Notes under the pieces: generated by a model
The model's database searches: none
What the model saw: only the letters and a program-made list of their open reading frames with translations
Told to the model about the DNA's origin: nothing
Position numbers and translations under genes: made by a program
Assembly (NCBI GenBank): GCA_963849365.1
Contig: CAWKHA010000004.1
Coordinates: forward strand, 1,860,001-1,924,000
DNA: 64,000 nucleotides
Reading direction: 5' to 3'
Source of the DNA: CAVQCJ01 sp963849365
GTDB taxonomy: Bacteria > Actinomycetota > Actinomycetes > Prado026
Shown: positions 7,690-15,697 of the stretch, piece by piece
Layout of the letters: the number at the start of each line of letters is the position of its first letter
Numbering within the stretch: position 1 is the first letter of the stretch

Positions 7690-8149
7690 GCCGCGCCGGC
7701 GTCGCTCGGTCGTGACGGTCGACGTCGTGGTGGACGCTCCCGTGGAGGCCGTCTGGGCGGCCGTCGTCGACTGGGAGCGCCAGGACGAGTGGATGCTCGG
7801 TACCCGCGTCCGCGTCGTCGGCGGGCGGTCCGAGGGCATGGGCGCCCGGCTCGAGGCGGTGACCGGCGTCGGGCCGCTGGCGGTGACCGACCCGATGGTC
7901 GTCACCGAGTGGGAGCCGCCGAACCGTTGTGTGGTCCGGCACACCGGCCCGGTGGTCCGCGGGATCGGCGTCTTCGAGGTGCTCGCACTCCCGCACGGCA
8001 GGTCCAGGTTCGTCTGGACCGAGGAGCTGGACCTGCCGCTGGGCCTGCTGGGCAGGGCCGGCTGGTCGCTCGTCCGCCCGGCGATGGTCGCCGGCGTGCG
8101 CACCTCGCTGCGCCGGCTGGCCCGGCGCGTCGAGGGTGGGACCGGGTGA
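7682..8149 (+). CDS. SRPBCC/START-fold family protein
   Basis: At 155 residues this is a typical polyketide-cyclase/dehydrase-like SRPBCC protein: VDVVVDAPVEAVWAAVVDWE at the start, a GMGARLEA strand, ETW-like TEWEPPNRCVV, and a long amphipathic C-terminal helix (LVRPAMVAGVRTSLRRLARR). Such proteins bind a hydrophobic ligand in a helix-grip cavity; the ligand here is unknown. It overlaps the DivIVA-like gene by 8 bases and tag by 4 (GTGA), so all three form one operon. Confidence 0.82.
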   Translation: MPEPRRRRSVVTVDVVVDAPVEAVWAAVVDWERQDEWMLGTRVRVVGGRSEGMGARLEAVTGVGPLAVTDPMVVTEWEPPNRCVVRHTGPVVRGIGVFEVLALPHGRSRFVWTEELDLPLGLLGRAGWSLVRPAMVAGVRTSLRRLARRVEGGTG

Positions 8150-8745
8150 GCGACGCGGCGCCGCGCGGCCCGGTGGTCGGGCCGGACGGGCTGGCCCGGT
8201 GTCCTTGGGGGCTGTCCGCACCCGAGTACGTGGCCTACCACGACAGCGAGTGGGGCCGCCCGGTGCACGGCGACGACCGGATGTTCGAGCGGCTGACCCT
8301 CGAGGCCTTCCAGTCCGGGTTGTCCTGGCTGACGATCCTGCGCAAGCGGGAGGCCTTCCGCGCGGCGTTCGCCGGGTTCTCGGTCCGGGCCGTCGCAGCG
8401 TTCGGGCCGGCCGACGAGCAGCGGCTGCTCGCCGACGCCGGCATCGTCCGCAACCGCGCGAAGATCGCCGCCGCGCTGACCAACGCCCGCGTCGCGGCCG
8501 AGCTGCCGGACGGGCTCTCGGCTCTGGTCTGGTCGTACGCCCCGGGCGTCCCGGCGCCCGCACCGCAGACGTTGGGGGACCTCCCGGCCTCGACGCCGGA
8601 GTCGGTGGCGATGGCGCGCGGACTCAAGCGCGCGGGCTTCGTGTTCGTCGGGCCCACGACGGCGTACGCCCTGATGCAGGCGACGGGGATGGTCGACGAC
8701 CACCTGGTCGGGTGCCACGCCCGCGGCGGGGGCGCGGCGCGTTGA
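8146..8745 (+). CDS. tag: DNA-3-methyladenine glycosylase I
   Basis: Excises 3-methyladenine from alkylated DNA in base-excision repair. The 199-residue protein has the family's zinc site, split between CPWG/YHDSEWG near the N-terminus and DDHLVGCH at the C-terminus, and the conserved core LTLEAFQSGLSWLTILRKRE with the catalytic glutamate. GTG at 8146 overlaps the upstream stop. Its stop lies only 4 bases from that of the convergent PaaX-type gene. The mycobacterial tagA gene also follows a DivIVA-domain gene and precedes DUF3117. Confidence 0.94.
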   Translation: MSDAAPRGPVVGPDGLARCPWGLSAPEYVAYHDSEWGRPVHGDDRMFERLTLEAFQSGLSWLTILRKREAFRAAFAGFSVRAVAAFGPADEQRLLADAGIVRNRAKIAAALTNARVAAELPDGLSALVWSYAPGVPAPAPQTLGDLPASTPESVAMARGLKRAGFVFVGPTTAYALMQATGMVDDHLVGCHARGGGAAR

Positions 8746-8749
8746 AGGG

Positions 8750-9544
8750 CTAGCGCGGCTCGGCCAGGCAGGCGTCGACGAACCGGTCGGCCGCCGGGCG
8801 CAGCCGTTCCGCCGCTGCGGTGAAGAACTCGGCGGCGCGGTCGCCGGGCCAGGCCTCGGGCAGCAGCTCGCGCGGCAGCCCGGGGTCGGTGAACAGGAAC
8901 TTGCGCCACTCGTGCACCAGCTCGCTGCGCGTCGCGAACGCCGAGCGGTCGTCCGCGGACGGCTCGTCGCCCACGATCGTGCGGGCCCGGGCCAGCCAGC
9001 GCGAGTAGGCGTAGGCCAGCGCGTCCAGGTCCCAGGCCCGGCGCACCAGCCGTCCCGCGTCCGCGCCGGTCACGGTGTCCTGCGACGACGTGAACCCATC
9101 GGCACGCACTCCTTCGGCGGCCAGCAGCTGGTCGACTTCGGGGGAGGGCCGCGGCGCGACCCAGGTGGCATCGGCCAGCTGCGCGTAGCCCAGGAACGCG
9201 AGCCCGGCCCGCAACCGTTCGCGGGTGGCCCGGCCGGGCACCGGCTCGAGCACCAGCAGGTGCCACCTGCCGTCCCAGCTCGGCGCTCCGACGCGGTAGA
9301 TCCGGGCGCCGGCCTGCTCCAGACGCGTGGACCCGCGCTCGGTCAGCCGGTAACCGGGTCCGGCCGCCAGCGCGACCGGCTCGAGCCAGTCCTGGCGGAC
9401 CATCCGCGAGACCGCCGTCCGCACCGCGGGGGCGGCGACGCCCAGCGGGGCCAGCAGCCGCACGAGCGCGGCCACGGGGGCCTGACCACCCCGCGGCCCG
9501 AGGTGGTCGCCGTAGAGGTCGAAGAGCGCGGACCTGGCGTGCAC
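8750..9544 (-). CDS. PaaX family transcriptional regulator
   Basis: The 264 residues follow the PaaX layout: an N-terminal winged helix beginning RSALFDLYGDHL with TAVSRMVRQDWLE as recognition region, a central Cas2-like domain (WDGRWHLLVLEPVPG), and the C-terminal all-helical domain ending with VHEWRKFLFTDPGLP and LLPEAWPG. Family members repress aromatic (phenylacetyl-CoA) catabolism, but no paa gene is in the window, so the regulon must lie elsewhere. A CACACT box 6 bases before the GTG start suggests a leaderless message. Confidence 0.88.
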   Translation of the reverse strand: MHARSALFDLYGDHLGPRGGQAPVAALVRLLAPLGVAAPAVRTAVSRMVRQDWLEPVALAAGPGYRLTERGSTRLEQAGARIYRVGAPSWDGRWHLLVLEPVPGRATRERLRAGLAFLGYAQLADATWVAPRPSPEVDQLLAAEGVRADGFTSSQDTVTGADAGRLVRRAWDLDALAYAYSRWLARARTIVGDEPSADDRSAFATRSELVHEWRKFLFTDPGLPRELLPEAWPGDRAAEFFTAAAERLRPAADRFVDACLAEPR

Positions 9545-9684
9545 GTGGTCAGTGTGCCGGTGGTGGTCTCCGGCACGGCACGCGGTACGGGATAATGACC
9601 GCAGTCCGATCTGCCGCTACCCGCCGTCGGGGCATCTGCCCTCCGCGGCCGGGTGGCCGGTCAGCACGAGGAAGGGGAGTGCCG

Positions 9685-9852
9685 ATGGCGGCGATGAAGC
9701 CGCGGACGGGTGACGGTCCGCTCGAGGTCACCAAAGAGGGGCGCGGCATCGTGATGCGCGTCCCGCTCGAGGGTGGCGGGCGCCTGGTCGTCGAGCTGTC
9801 CGCCGCCGAGGCCGGAGACCTCGCGGAGGCCCTCAGGTCCGCTGCGGGCTGA
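9685..9852 (+). CDS. DUF3117 domain small protein
   Basis: A 55-residue protein highly characteristic of Actinobacteria: MAAMKPRTGDGPLEVTKEGR followed by IVMRVPLEGGGRLVVELSAA. The function is unknown, and the compact beta-rich sequence has no membrane segment. ATG at 9685 follows GGAAGGGGAG. It lies between the repair gene tag and sigE, as in mycobacteria. It ends just before a very strong convergent terminator. Confidence 0.9.
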   Translation: MAAMKPRTGDGPLEVTKEGRGIVMRVPLEGGGRLVVELSAAEAGDLAEALRSAAG

Positions 9853-9866
9853 GACCCACAGAACCG

Positions 9867-9918
9867 GGTCGACCCCGGTGCGCGCACCGCTCCAGCGGTC
9901 CGGGCACCGGGGTCGACC
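9867..9918. terminator. nested bidirectional terminator hairpin
   Basis: A perfect 15-base stem (GGTCGACCCCGGTGC at 9867-9881, complement at 9904-9918) encloses a second 6-base stem, ACCGCT-CC-AGCGGT, at 9886-9899. It separates the convergent DUF3117 and O-methyltransferase genes and should stop both. Confidence 0.8.
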
Positions 9919-9928
9919 ACGTTCGGGC

Positions 9929-10561
9929 TCAGCGGCGCACTGCGAGCAGCAGACCGTCCCCGACCGCGAGCAGCAACGGCACGAACCGTTCGTCCTCGAG
10001 CAGCGAACGACCCACCTCGCGCAGGGCGACCGTGTCCGGGTCGCGCTGCGCCGGGTCCGCGACCTTGTCGTGCCAGAGCGCGTTGTCCATGGCCAGCACG
10101 CCGCCCGGCCGCAGCAGCCGGTGCGCCTCGGTGACGTAGTCCGGGTACTCGCGCTTGTCGCCGTCGCAGAAGACCAGGTCGTAGCCGCCGTCGGTCAGCC
10201 GCGGCAGCACCTCCAGGGCCCGGCCGAGGATCGTGCGGGTTCGGCCCGCCCCGAACCCGGCCTCGGTGAACGTCTGCCGGGCCAGCCGTTGGTGCTCGGG
10301 CTCGGCCTCCACGGTCGTGAGCACGCCCTCGGCGGACATCCCGCGCAGCATCCAGACGCCGGACACGCCGGTCCCGGTACCGATCTCGACGACGGCCTTG
10401 GCGTCCAGCGCCGCGGCCACGAAGCGCAGCGTGGCACCGCCGCCGGATCCGATCGGCACGCAGCCGACCTCGGCAGCCCGTTGCCGGGCGGCTACGAGGA
10501 CCTCGTCCTCGGGGACGTACGCCTCGGCGTACGCCCAGCTGTTCTGCAGGCTGGCGGCGAT
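9929..10561 (-). CDS. SAM-dependent O-methyltransferase with probable ATC start
   Basis: A class I catechol-type O-methyltransferase (Methyltransf_3): VVEIGTGTGVSGVWMLRGM binds SAM, VEAEPEHQRLAR is motif II, and FCDGDKREYPDYV holds the metal-binding acidic site. Relatives near sigE start with a conserved helix equivalent to SLQNSWAYAEAYVPEDEVLV here. That helix is encoded upstream of the first available GTG (10459), and no ATG, GTG or TTG lies between it and the in-frame stop further upstream. An ATC at 10561 sits six bases after GAGGAGG, giving 210 residues, close to the mycobacterial length. Starting at GTG 10459 would give 176 residues and lose the helix. Confidence 0.83.
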   Translation of the reverse strand: MAASLQNSWAYAEAYVPEDEVLVAARQRAAEVGCVPIGSGGGATLRFVAAALDAKAVVEIGTGTGVSGVWMLRGMSAEGVLTTVEAEPEHQRLARQTFTEAGFGAGRTRTILGRALEVLPRLTDGGYDLVFCDGDKREYPDYVTEAHRLLRPGGVLAMDNALWHDKVADPAQRDPDTVALREVGRSLLEDERFVPLLLAVGDGLLLAVRR

Positions 10562-10601
10562 CGGGGGCCTCCTCGTGGGGGCGGGCAGACCCAGGCTAGC
10601 G

Positions 10602-10628
10602 GGAACCGTCGGGCACGGACCGGACGTT
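10602..10628 (+). promoter_or_regulatory. ECF-type promoter of sigE (GGAAC, 18 bases, CGTT)
   Basis: GGAAC at 10602-10606 and CGTT at 10625-10628 match the -35 and -10 pattern used by SigE/SigR-like ECF factors. The site lies about 70 bases before the sigE start and points towards it, so sigE probably drives its own transcription. Confidence 0.5.
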
Positions 10629-10697
10629 CAGCGGGTGCTCAGCCTGTCCGGCGGGTGAACCGCCCGGTCAGCCGGTGCGTCAGAATGGAGCTCGCCC

Positions 10698-11360
10698 GTG
10701 CCGTCCACGACCGGAGGTGTGCTCGTGCCCGAGCTGCCCGACGTCGTGCCGGCCGACGACGACGACGCCTGGGTTCCCCCCTCGTGGGAGGACGTCGTCA
10801 CCACGCACTCGGCCCGGGTGTACCGCCTCGCGTACCGGCTGACCGGCAACCGCCACGACGCCGAGGACCTCACCCAGGACGTGTTCGTGCGGGTGTTCCG
10901 GTCGTTGTCCTCCTACACGCCCGGGGCGTTCGAGGGCTGGCTGCACCGCATCACGACCAACCTGTTCCTCGACCACGTCCGGCGGCGGCAGCGGATCCGC
11001 TTCGACGGGCTCCCCGACGACGCCGCGGACCGGATCGCCGGCCGGGAGGCGACCCCCGCCGAGGCGTACGACGCGACGCACTTCGACGACGACGTGCAGC
11101 GGGCCCTGGACGCCCTGCTGCCGGAGTTCCGCGCGGCCGTCGTCCTCGCCGACATCGAAGGGCTCACGTACGAGGAGATCGCCGAAGCGCTCGACGTGAA
11201 GCTCGGCACGGTCCGCAGCCGCATCCACCGTGGCCGCAGCCAGCTGCGCACGGCCCTGGCGCACCGTGCGCCCGCCGTACCCGACCCGACGGCCACGACG
11301 ACGGTCGACGCGGCCGGGCCGGCCGCAGCGAGCGGCGACGGCCAGGACCGGCACCGATGA
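10698..11360 (+). CDS. sigE: ECF RNA polymerase sigma factor SigE
   Basis: A group IV sigma factor that redirects RNA polymerase to envelope-stress promoters. Region 2 reads YRLAYRLTGNRHDAEDLTQD and continues to FEGWLHRITTNLFLDHVRRR; region 4 reads VVLADIEGLTYEEIAEALDV with GTVRSRIHRGRSQLR as the helix-turn-helix. There is an acidic 35-residue N-terminal extension and a short disordered tail. The anti-sigma factor follows with an ATGA overlap, then an RseB-like protein, HtrA and TatB. This cassette supports the SigE name rather than another ECF group. A GTG at 10722 is an alternative start. Confidence 0.92.
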   Translation: MPSTTGGVLVPELPDVVPADDDDAWVPPSWEDVVTTHSARVYRLAYRLTGNRHDAEDLTQDVFVRVFRSLSSYTPGAFEGWLHRITTNLFLDHVRRRQRIRFDGLPDDAADRIAGREATPAEAYDATHFDDDVQRALDALLPEFRAAVVLADIEGLTYEEIAEALDVKLGTVRSRIHRGRSQLRTALAHRAPAVPDPTATTTVDAAGPAAASGDGQDRHR

Positions 11361-11908
11361 CCGGACGCGAGCGGCACCCCGGTGACCGGCTCGCCGCCCT
11401 GGTCGACGGACGGCTGGGTGAGCCCGACCGCTCCCGGGTCGCCGAGCACCTGACCCGCTGCCGGGACTGCCTGGCGGACTACGACGCCCAGCTCACGCTC
11501 AAAGGCGTGCTCCGTGGCCTCGGCGCCCCACCCGCTCCCGCCGAGCTGCACGAGCGCCTGGCCGACGCGCTGGCCGCCCAGCGCGCGCAGGGCCTTCCGG
11601 CCCAGGCGGCGCACGCAGGCCGGCGGACGCGCGTGTCGGCGGCCGTGGTCGCGTTCTCCTTCGTCGCGGTGGGCGGCGCGTACCTGCTCGGCGGCAGCGA
11701 CGACGGCAGCCCGGTGGTCCCGCCCGTCGACCAGTACGTGCGCGAGCACGCGGCGGTGTCGGTCGGGGTGCCGCTGGCCGCGCCGGTGCTGTACCAGCTG
11801 GTCCAGGCGCCGAGCGCGTTGCCGGTCGCACCGGTGACCGTGACCGTGCCTCAGCCTGCGCCCGGACGTCCCGGTCAGGGCGCGCTGACGGTCGGGGCGC
11901 ACCGGTGA
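11357..11908 (+). CDS. rseA: membrane-anchored zinc anti-sigma factor (RseA-like)
   Basis: Holds SigE inactive at the membrane. The zinc anti-sigma motif H31-x3-C35-x2-C38 (HLTRCRDC) is intact, which also suggests redox sensitivity. One membrane helix (AAVVAFSFVAVGGAYLLGG, about residues 95-115) is followed by a proline/valine-rich extracytoplasmic segment. The ATG overlaps the sigE stop. The mycobacterial RseA is soluble, while this one has a membrane helix, so signalling across the membrane, perhaps with HtrA or the next protein, is likely but inferred. Confidence 0.88.
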   Translation: MTGRERHPGDRLAALVDGRLGEPDRSRVAEHLTRCRDCLADYDAQLTLKGVLRGLGAPPAPAELHERLADALAAQRAQGLPAQAAHAGRRTRVSAAVVAFSFVAVGGAYLLGGSDDGSPVVPPVDQYVREHAAVSVGVPLAAPVLYQLVQAPSALPVAPVTVTVPQPAPGRPGQGALTVGAHR

Positions 11909-12960
11909 GAGTCCGCCCGCACCGGCTGGCCGTGCTGGCACTGGCCGGCGCCGGCTGCATGCTGCTGTCGGGCTCCTCGCAGGCGGCGACCAGCGGTGTC
12001 GTGCCCGGCAGCGACCCGGTCGCGCTCGCCCTGCTCGGCGGCGCCGTGCGGGCCGAGAGCGCGCTGACCTACGGCGGGGTCGAGGTCGTCGCCGACTCCG
12101 ACGACGCGCTCGCGGACGACGACGGCGCGGCGGCCGGTGCCGACCACGTCGTCGACGTCAGCCACGTCGCGGGTCAGGGCACGGTGCTCGTTGCCGACGG
12201 GGACGGCAGCGCGGCACGCGCCGGGTTCCTCGGCGAGGACGTCCGCCGGCCCGAGCTGCTCGTGGGCCTGCTCCAGCGCAGCTACCGCGTGGTCCTCGGC
12301 GCGGCCGGGTCGGTGGCCGGGCGTCCTGCGCACCTCGTCGTCGCCCAGCGCCCGGACGGTCAGGTCGCCGCCCGCTTCTGGCTCGACGCCGCGACCGGAC
12401 TGCTGCTGCGGCGCGAAGTGCTGGACCGCTCGGGGCGTACGGCCGCATCCCTCGCCTTCCGCACGGTGACGCTGGCCGGCGAGCGGGTCTCCTACCTTCC
12501 ACCGCTGCTGCCCGCGGTGCAGTCGGCCTCGCTGGACAGCCGCGCCGGCGCGTCCTGGGCGGCGCGCGGGTGGCCGTGCAAGGACATGCTGGGCGGCCTG
12601 ACCCTCTTCGACGCCCGTCGGGTCCCCGGGGCGGGCCCGCAGGTGCTGCACCTGAGCTACTCGGACGGCCTGTCGACGGTGTCGGTCTTCGTCCAGAAAG
12701 GGCGCCTCGAGGCCGACGCCGTGGCCGGCGCTCACCCGGCCCAGGTGGCCGGGCAGGTCGTGCTGGTCGTGCCGGGGCAGCCGCGTCAGCTGCTCTGGGG
12801 TGCCGACGGCTTCGTGCTGACGGTCGTCGCCGACGCCGACCGGGACGTCGTCACGGACGTCGTCGCCGACCTGCCGCACACGGCTGCACCGGCGACCGGC
12901 TGGTCCCGGGTGGAACGAGGCGTGTCCCGCGTGGTCTCCTGGGTCGACCCGTTCGACTGA
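11905..12960 (+). CDS. RseB/MucB-like exported sigma-E regulator
   Basis: A 351-residue exported protein with an N-terminal signal (RLAVLALAGAGCMLLSGSSQ); the cysteine in LAGAGC is a poor lipobox, so ordinary cleavage after SQA is more likely. The middle, with HLVVAQRPDGQVAARFWLDA then TGLLLRREVLDRSG, is the pattern of the RseB/MucB N-terminal (LolA-like) domain, which binds lipid or lipopolysaccharide and shields anti-sigma factors from proteolysis. The GTG overlaps the anti-sigma stop by four bases. Position between rseA and htrA fits a sensor of mislocalised envelope lipids. Two cysteines near residues 10-20 and 229 are notable. Confidence 0.72.
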   Translation: MRVRPHRLAVLALAGAGCMLLSGSSQAATSGVVPGSDPVALALLGGAVRAESALTYGGVEVVADSDDALADDDGAAAGADHVVDVSHVAGQGTVLVADGDGSAARAGFLGEDVRRPELLVGLLQRSYRVVLGAAGSVAGRPAHLVVAQRPDGQVAARFWLDAATGLLLRREVLDRSGRTAASLAFRTVTLAGERVSYLPPLLPAVQSASLDSRAGASWAARGWPCKDMLGGLTLFDARRVPGAGPQVLHLSYSDGLSTVSVFVQKGRLEADAVAGAHPAQVAGQVVLVVPGQPRQLLWGADGFVLTVVADADRDVVTDVVADLPHTAAPATGWSRVERGVSRVVSWVDPFD

Positions 12961-13015
12961 TCCCGACGGTGCCCCCGCTCCGGAGGGGGTGCTCCGCAGC
13001 CGAGGAAACGCCACC

Positions 13016-14425
13016 ATGACCGACAGCCCGGACGACCCGCGAGCGCCCCAGCCCCGGCCCGGGGGCCAGCCGGCGTCGGGCGTCCAGCCCGCCCCGGACC
13101 CGTGGGCTCCGCCGCGTCCGCAGCAGCCGGAGGCGCCGGCCTGGTGGGCGGTGACGCCCGAGCCCGAGCCGGTTCCGGCGCCGCACGAAGTGCTCGGCCA
13201 CGACACCGTGGCCATGGGCGCGACCGGGGGAGCGGTCCCGGTCACGGGGCTCGACGCGGGGGAGGACCCCGGCCCGGCCCTGGAGCCCGACCCAACCGAC
13301 GGTTACGACACCCTCGGCCGGCCCCTCACCGAGCAGCGCCCGCGGCGCACCGGTGGGCTGGTGTTCGCCGGGATCGTCCTCGCGCTCATGGCCGGTCTGG
13401 TCGGCGGTCTCGTCGGCGCCTGGTGGGCCGGCCGCGACACCGCTCTCACCGAACCGGGCGCGAGCCTGGGATCCGTACCGTCCGGGTCGTTGTCCCGGCC
13501 GCCCGACTCCGTGGCCGGGATCGCCCAGCGGGTGCTGCCGGTCGTGGTCTCGATCGACGTCCGTGGTACCGGCGGCTCAGGCGGGACCGGCTCCGGTTTC
13601 ATCGTCCGCGCGGACGGTTACATCGTCACCAACAACCACGTCGTGAGCGGGGCGGCCGGCGGCGGCACCATCACCGTGCACTTCAACGACGGGTCCACCG
13701 CGTCCGGGCGGATCGTCGGCCGCTCGCCCGCGTACGACCTCGCCGTGCTCAAGGTCGGTCGCACCGGGCTGCCCATCGCGACGCTCGGCGACTCCGACGA
13801 CGTCGTCGTCGGCGACCAGTGCATCGCGGTCGGCTCGCCGCTGGGCCTGGCCGGCACCGTCACCACCGGGATCATCAGCGCGACCCACCGGCCCGTGACG
13901 ACCGGCGCGAACGACGGCAGCGAGCCGTCCTACCTCAGCGCGCTGCAGACCGACGCGGCGATCAACCCGGGCAACTCGGGCGGGCCGCTGGTCGACGGGC
14001 AGGGCCGCGTCATCGGGGTGAACTCCGCGATCGCGACCCTGGGCACGACCGGCACCGAGCAGAGCGGCTCGATCGGCCTGGGCTTCTCCATCCCGGTCAA
14101 CCAGGCACGGCGGGTCGCCGAGCAGCTGATCCAGCGCGGGTATGCCACCTACCCGGTGGTCGGCGCCGGGCTCGACCCGACGTACGACGGCGACGGAGTA
14201 CGCATCGCCCGGGTCGCCTCCGGCGGCGGCGCCGACAACGCCGGCCTGCAGGTGGGCGACGTGGTGGTGAGCGTCGACGGGAAGCCGGTGACCGCACCCG
14301 AGCAGCTCATCGTCGCGATCCGCAGCAAGGAGCCGCGGGACACCGTCGAGATCGGCTACCAGCGCGGCGGGGCCGGGTCGGCGACCACCACGGTGACGGT
14401 CACGCTCGGCGAGGCGCGGGGCTGA
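13016..14425 (+). CDS. htrA: HtrA-type membrane serine protease with PDZ domain
   Basis: Degrades or refolds damaged extracytoplasmic proteins. Order: a cytoplasmic proline-rich stretch of about 110 residues, one membrane helix (residues about 112-138), a trypsin-like domain with H208 (TNNHVVSG), D241 (AYDLAVLK) and S321 (NPGNSGGPL), and a C-terminal PDZ domain (ADNAGLQVGDVVVSVDGKPV). The ATG at 13016 is preferred to a start at 12989 because GAGG precedes it and the next residues (MTDSPDDP) resemble usual HtrA starts. It lies in the SigE cassette and is probably induced with it. Confidence 0.93.
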   Translation: MTDSPDDPRAPQPRPGGQPASGVQPAPDPWAPPRPQQPEAPAWWAVTPEPEPVPAPHEVLGHDTVAMGATGGAVPVTGLDAGEDPGPALEPDPTDGYDTLGRPLTEQRPRRTGGLVFAGIVLALMAGLVGGLVGAWWAGRDTALTEPGASLGSVPSGSLSRPPDSVAGIAQRVLPVVVSIDVRGTGGSGGTGSGFIVRADGYIVTNNHVVSGAAGGGTITVHFNDGSTASGRIVGRSPAYDLAVLKVGRTGLPIATLGDSDDVVVGDQCIAVGSPLGLAGTVTTGIISATHRPVTTGANDGSEPSYLSALQTDAAINPGNSGGPLVDGQGRVIGVNSAIATLGTTGTEQSGSIGLGFSIPVNQARRVAEQLIQRGYATYPVVGAGLDPTYDGDGVRIARVASGGGADNAGLQVGDVVVSVDGKPVTAPEQLIVAIRSKEPRDTVEIGYQRGGAGSATTTVTVTLGEARG

Positions 14426-14508
14426 GCCGAGCAGAGCGGGACGGGCGGGGGCCGTCTACCCTTCACAGCAGGCACGCACGAGCACGGGCGAGTACGGACG
14501 GGAGCACG

Positions 14509-14901
14509 GTGTTCGACATCGGGATGGGCGAGCTGGCGGTCCTCGTGATCGCGGCGCTGTTCGTTTTCGGCCCGGACCGCCTCCCCCAGGTCACCGCGCA
14601 GGCGGTGCGCGCGCTGCGCCAGCTGCGGGCCATGGCCAGCGGCGCCCGCGAGCAGCTCACCGACGCGATCGGGCCCGAGCTGGGCGACCTGGACGTGCTC
14701 AAGGACCTGAAGGACCTCAACCAGCTCAACCAGCTGCGCAAGCTCGACCCCCGGGCCATGATCACCAGCGCGCTGCTCGACGACTCCGACCCGCCAGGCA
14801 CCGGTCCCGGCCGCTCCACGGGGAACGGGCGCGCCTCCGCGTCCGGCGACGCGGTCCAGCCGGCGGTGCCGCCCACCTCGTACGACCCCGACGCCACCTG
14901 A
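14509..14901 (+). CDS. tatB: Sec-independent translocase subunit TatB
   Basis: Part of the twin-arginine translocase that exports folded proteins. The 130 residues begin FDIGMGELAVLVIAALFVFG with the membrane helix and the conserved PDRLP hinge, then an amphipathic helix (VRALRQLRAMASGAREQL) and a disordered proline-rich tail. GTG at 14509 matches the usual start one residue before FDIG. It stands in the same place as mycobacterial tatB, directly after htrA. Several Tat-signal proteins are encoded in this window (17370-18083, DUF1800, DUF1501). Confidence 0.93.
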   Translation: MFDIGMGELAVLVIAALFVFGPDRLPQVTAQAVRALRQLRAMASGAREQLTDAIGPELGDLDVLKDLKDLNQLNQLRKLDPRAMITSALLDDSDPPGTGPGRSTGNGRASASGDAVQPAVPPTSYDPDAT

Positions 14902-14929
14902 CCCGCTCGGCCTGGCCGCAGCGCTGGTC

Positions 14930-15697
14930 GTGAACCCCGCCGGGTCCCGGACCGCAACGGCCGCACCGGCGCCGGCGGTGGCCGACCGCGTGCTGTCCGA
15001 CCAGCGCATCGTCGAGTCGAGCAGCCTGGCGCGCAGCGCGCTGTTCAAGAACCTGTTGTGGACCGCCAACGACAGCGGTGGTGGTCCGGTGCTCTTCGCG
15101 ATCGGCACGAACGGTTCCACGTTGGCGACCTACAGCGTCAACAACGTGTCGGCCAAGGACTGGGAGGGGATGGCGAGCGCCTCGTCGGGCAGCTACCACT
15201 GGTTGTACATCGGGGACATCGGCGACAACGGCAAGAAGCGTCCCACGATCGCGGTGCACCGGGTGGTCGAGCCGACGTCGCTGAAGAACGGCAGCCTGAA
15301 CGTGACGACGTGGACGTTCCGCTACCCGGACGGTCCGCACAACGCCGAGGCACTGCTCGTGAACCCGTCGACGTTGCGGATCTACATCGTCACCAAGGAC
15401 AAAGCCGGTGGCGCGATCTACGCGGCGCCGGCGACGTTGTCGACGACGGCGACCAACGTGCTGGTCAAGGTGGGGAGTGCGCCGGCGACGTTGAGCGACG
15501 GCGCGTTCCTGGACGGCACCCGGCTCGTGCTGCGCGGCTACGAGCGGGGGTACCTGTACGCGAAGCTGGGCGCGACGCCGGTGACGTTCGGGCTGCCCCA
15601 GCCGGGCGAGTCGATCACACCCGGGTACGCGGCGGGAACGGTGTACACGGGTGAGGAGGGCAAGGGCTCGAAGGTCTGGCGCCTCACGCTGCCGTAA
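14930..15697 (+). CDS. hypothetical protein, beta-propeller-like, probably exported
   Basis: I do not recognise the family. The 255 residues are rich in short beta strands and repeated S/T/G turns (LLWTANDSGGGPVLFAI, YHWLYIGDIGDNGKKRP, LRIYIVTKDKAGG, DGTRLVLRGYERGYLY), which resembles a small beta-propeller. The sequence before the GTG in the same frame reads PLGLAAALVVNPAGSRTATA, which looks like a signal peptide, but it has no standard start codon and overlaps the end of tatB. The annotated start may therefore truncate the signal. Codon choice (more TTG, ACG) differs slightly from neighbours, and the gene opens a less GC-rich accessory stretch. Confidence 0.6.
   Translation: MNPAGSRTATAAPAPAVADRVLSDQRIVESSSLARSALFKNLLWTANDSGGGPVLFAIGTNGSTLATYSVNNVSAKDWEGMASASSGSYHWLYIGDIGDNGKKRPTIAVHRVVEPTSLKNGSLNVTTWTFRYPDGPHNAEALLVNPSTLRIYIVTKDKAGGAIYAAPATLSTTATNVLVKVGSAPATLSDGAFLDGTRLVLRGYERGYLYAKLGATPVTFGLPQPGESITPGYAAGTVYTGEEGKGSKVWRLTLP

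Noticed and set aside
5252..8563. Minus-strand frame of 1103 codons
   Set aside because: It has no domain pattern and crosses five convincing genes; it is a high-GC artefact.
8750..9544. Phenylacetate catabolism cluster implied by PaaX
   Set aside because: No paa enzyme gene occurs anywhere in the window, so only the regulator is called.
12971..12990. C-rich/G-rich palindrome between the RseB-like gene and htrA
   Set aside because: The arms pair without a proper loop and an htrA ribosome site follows; it is too weak to call a terminator.
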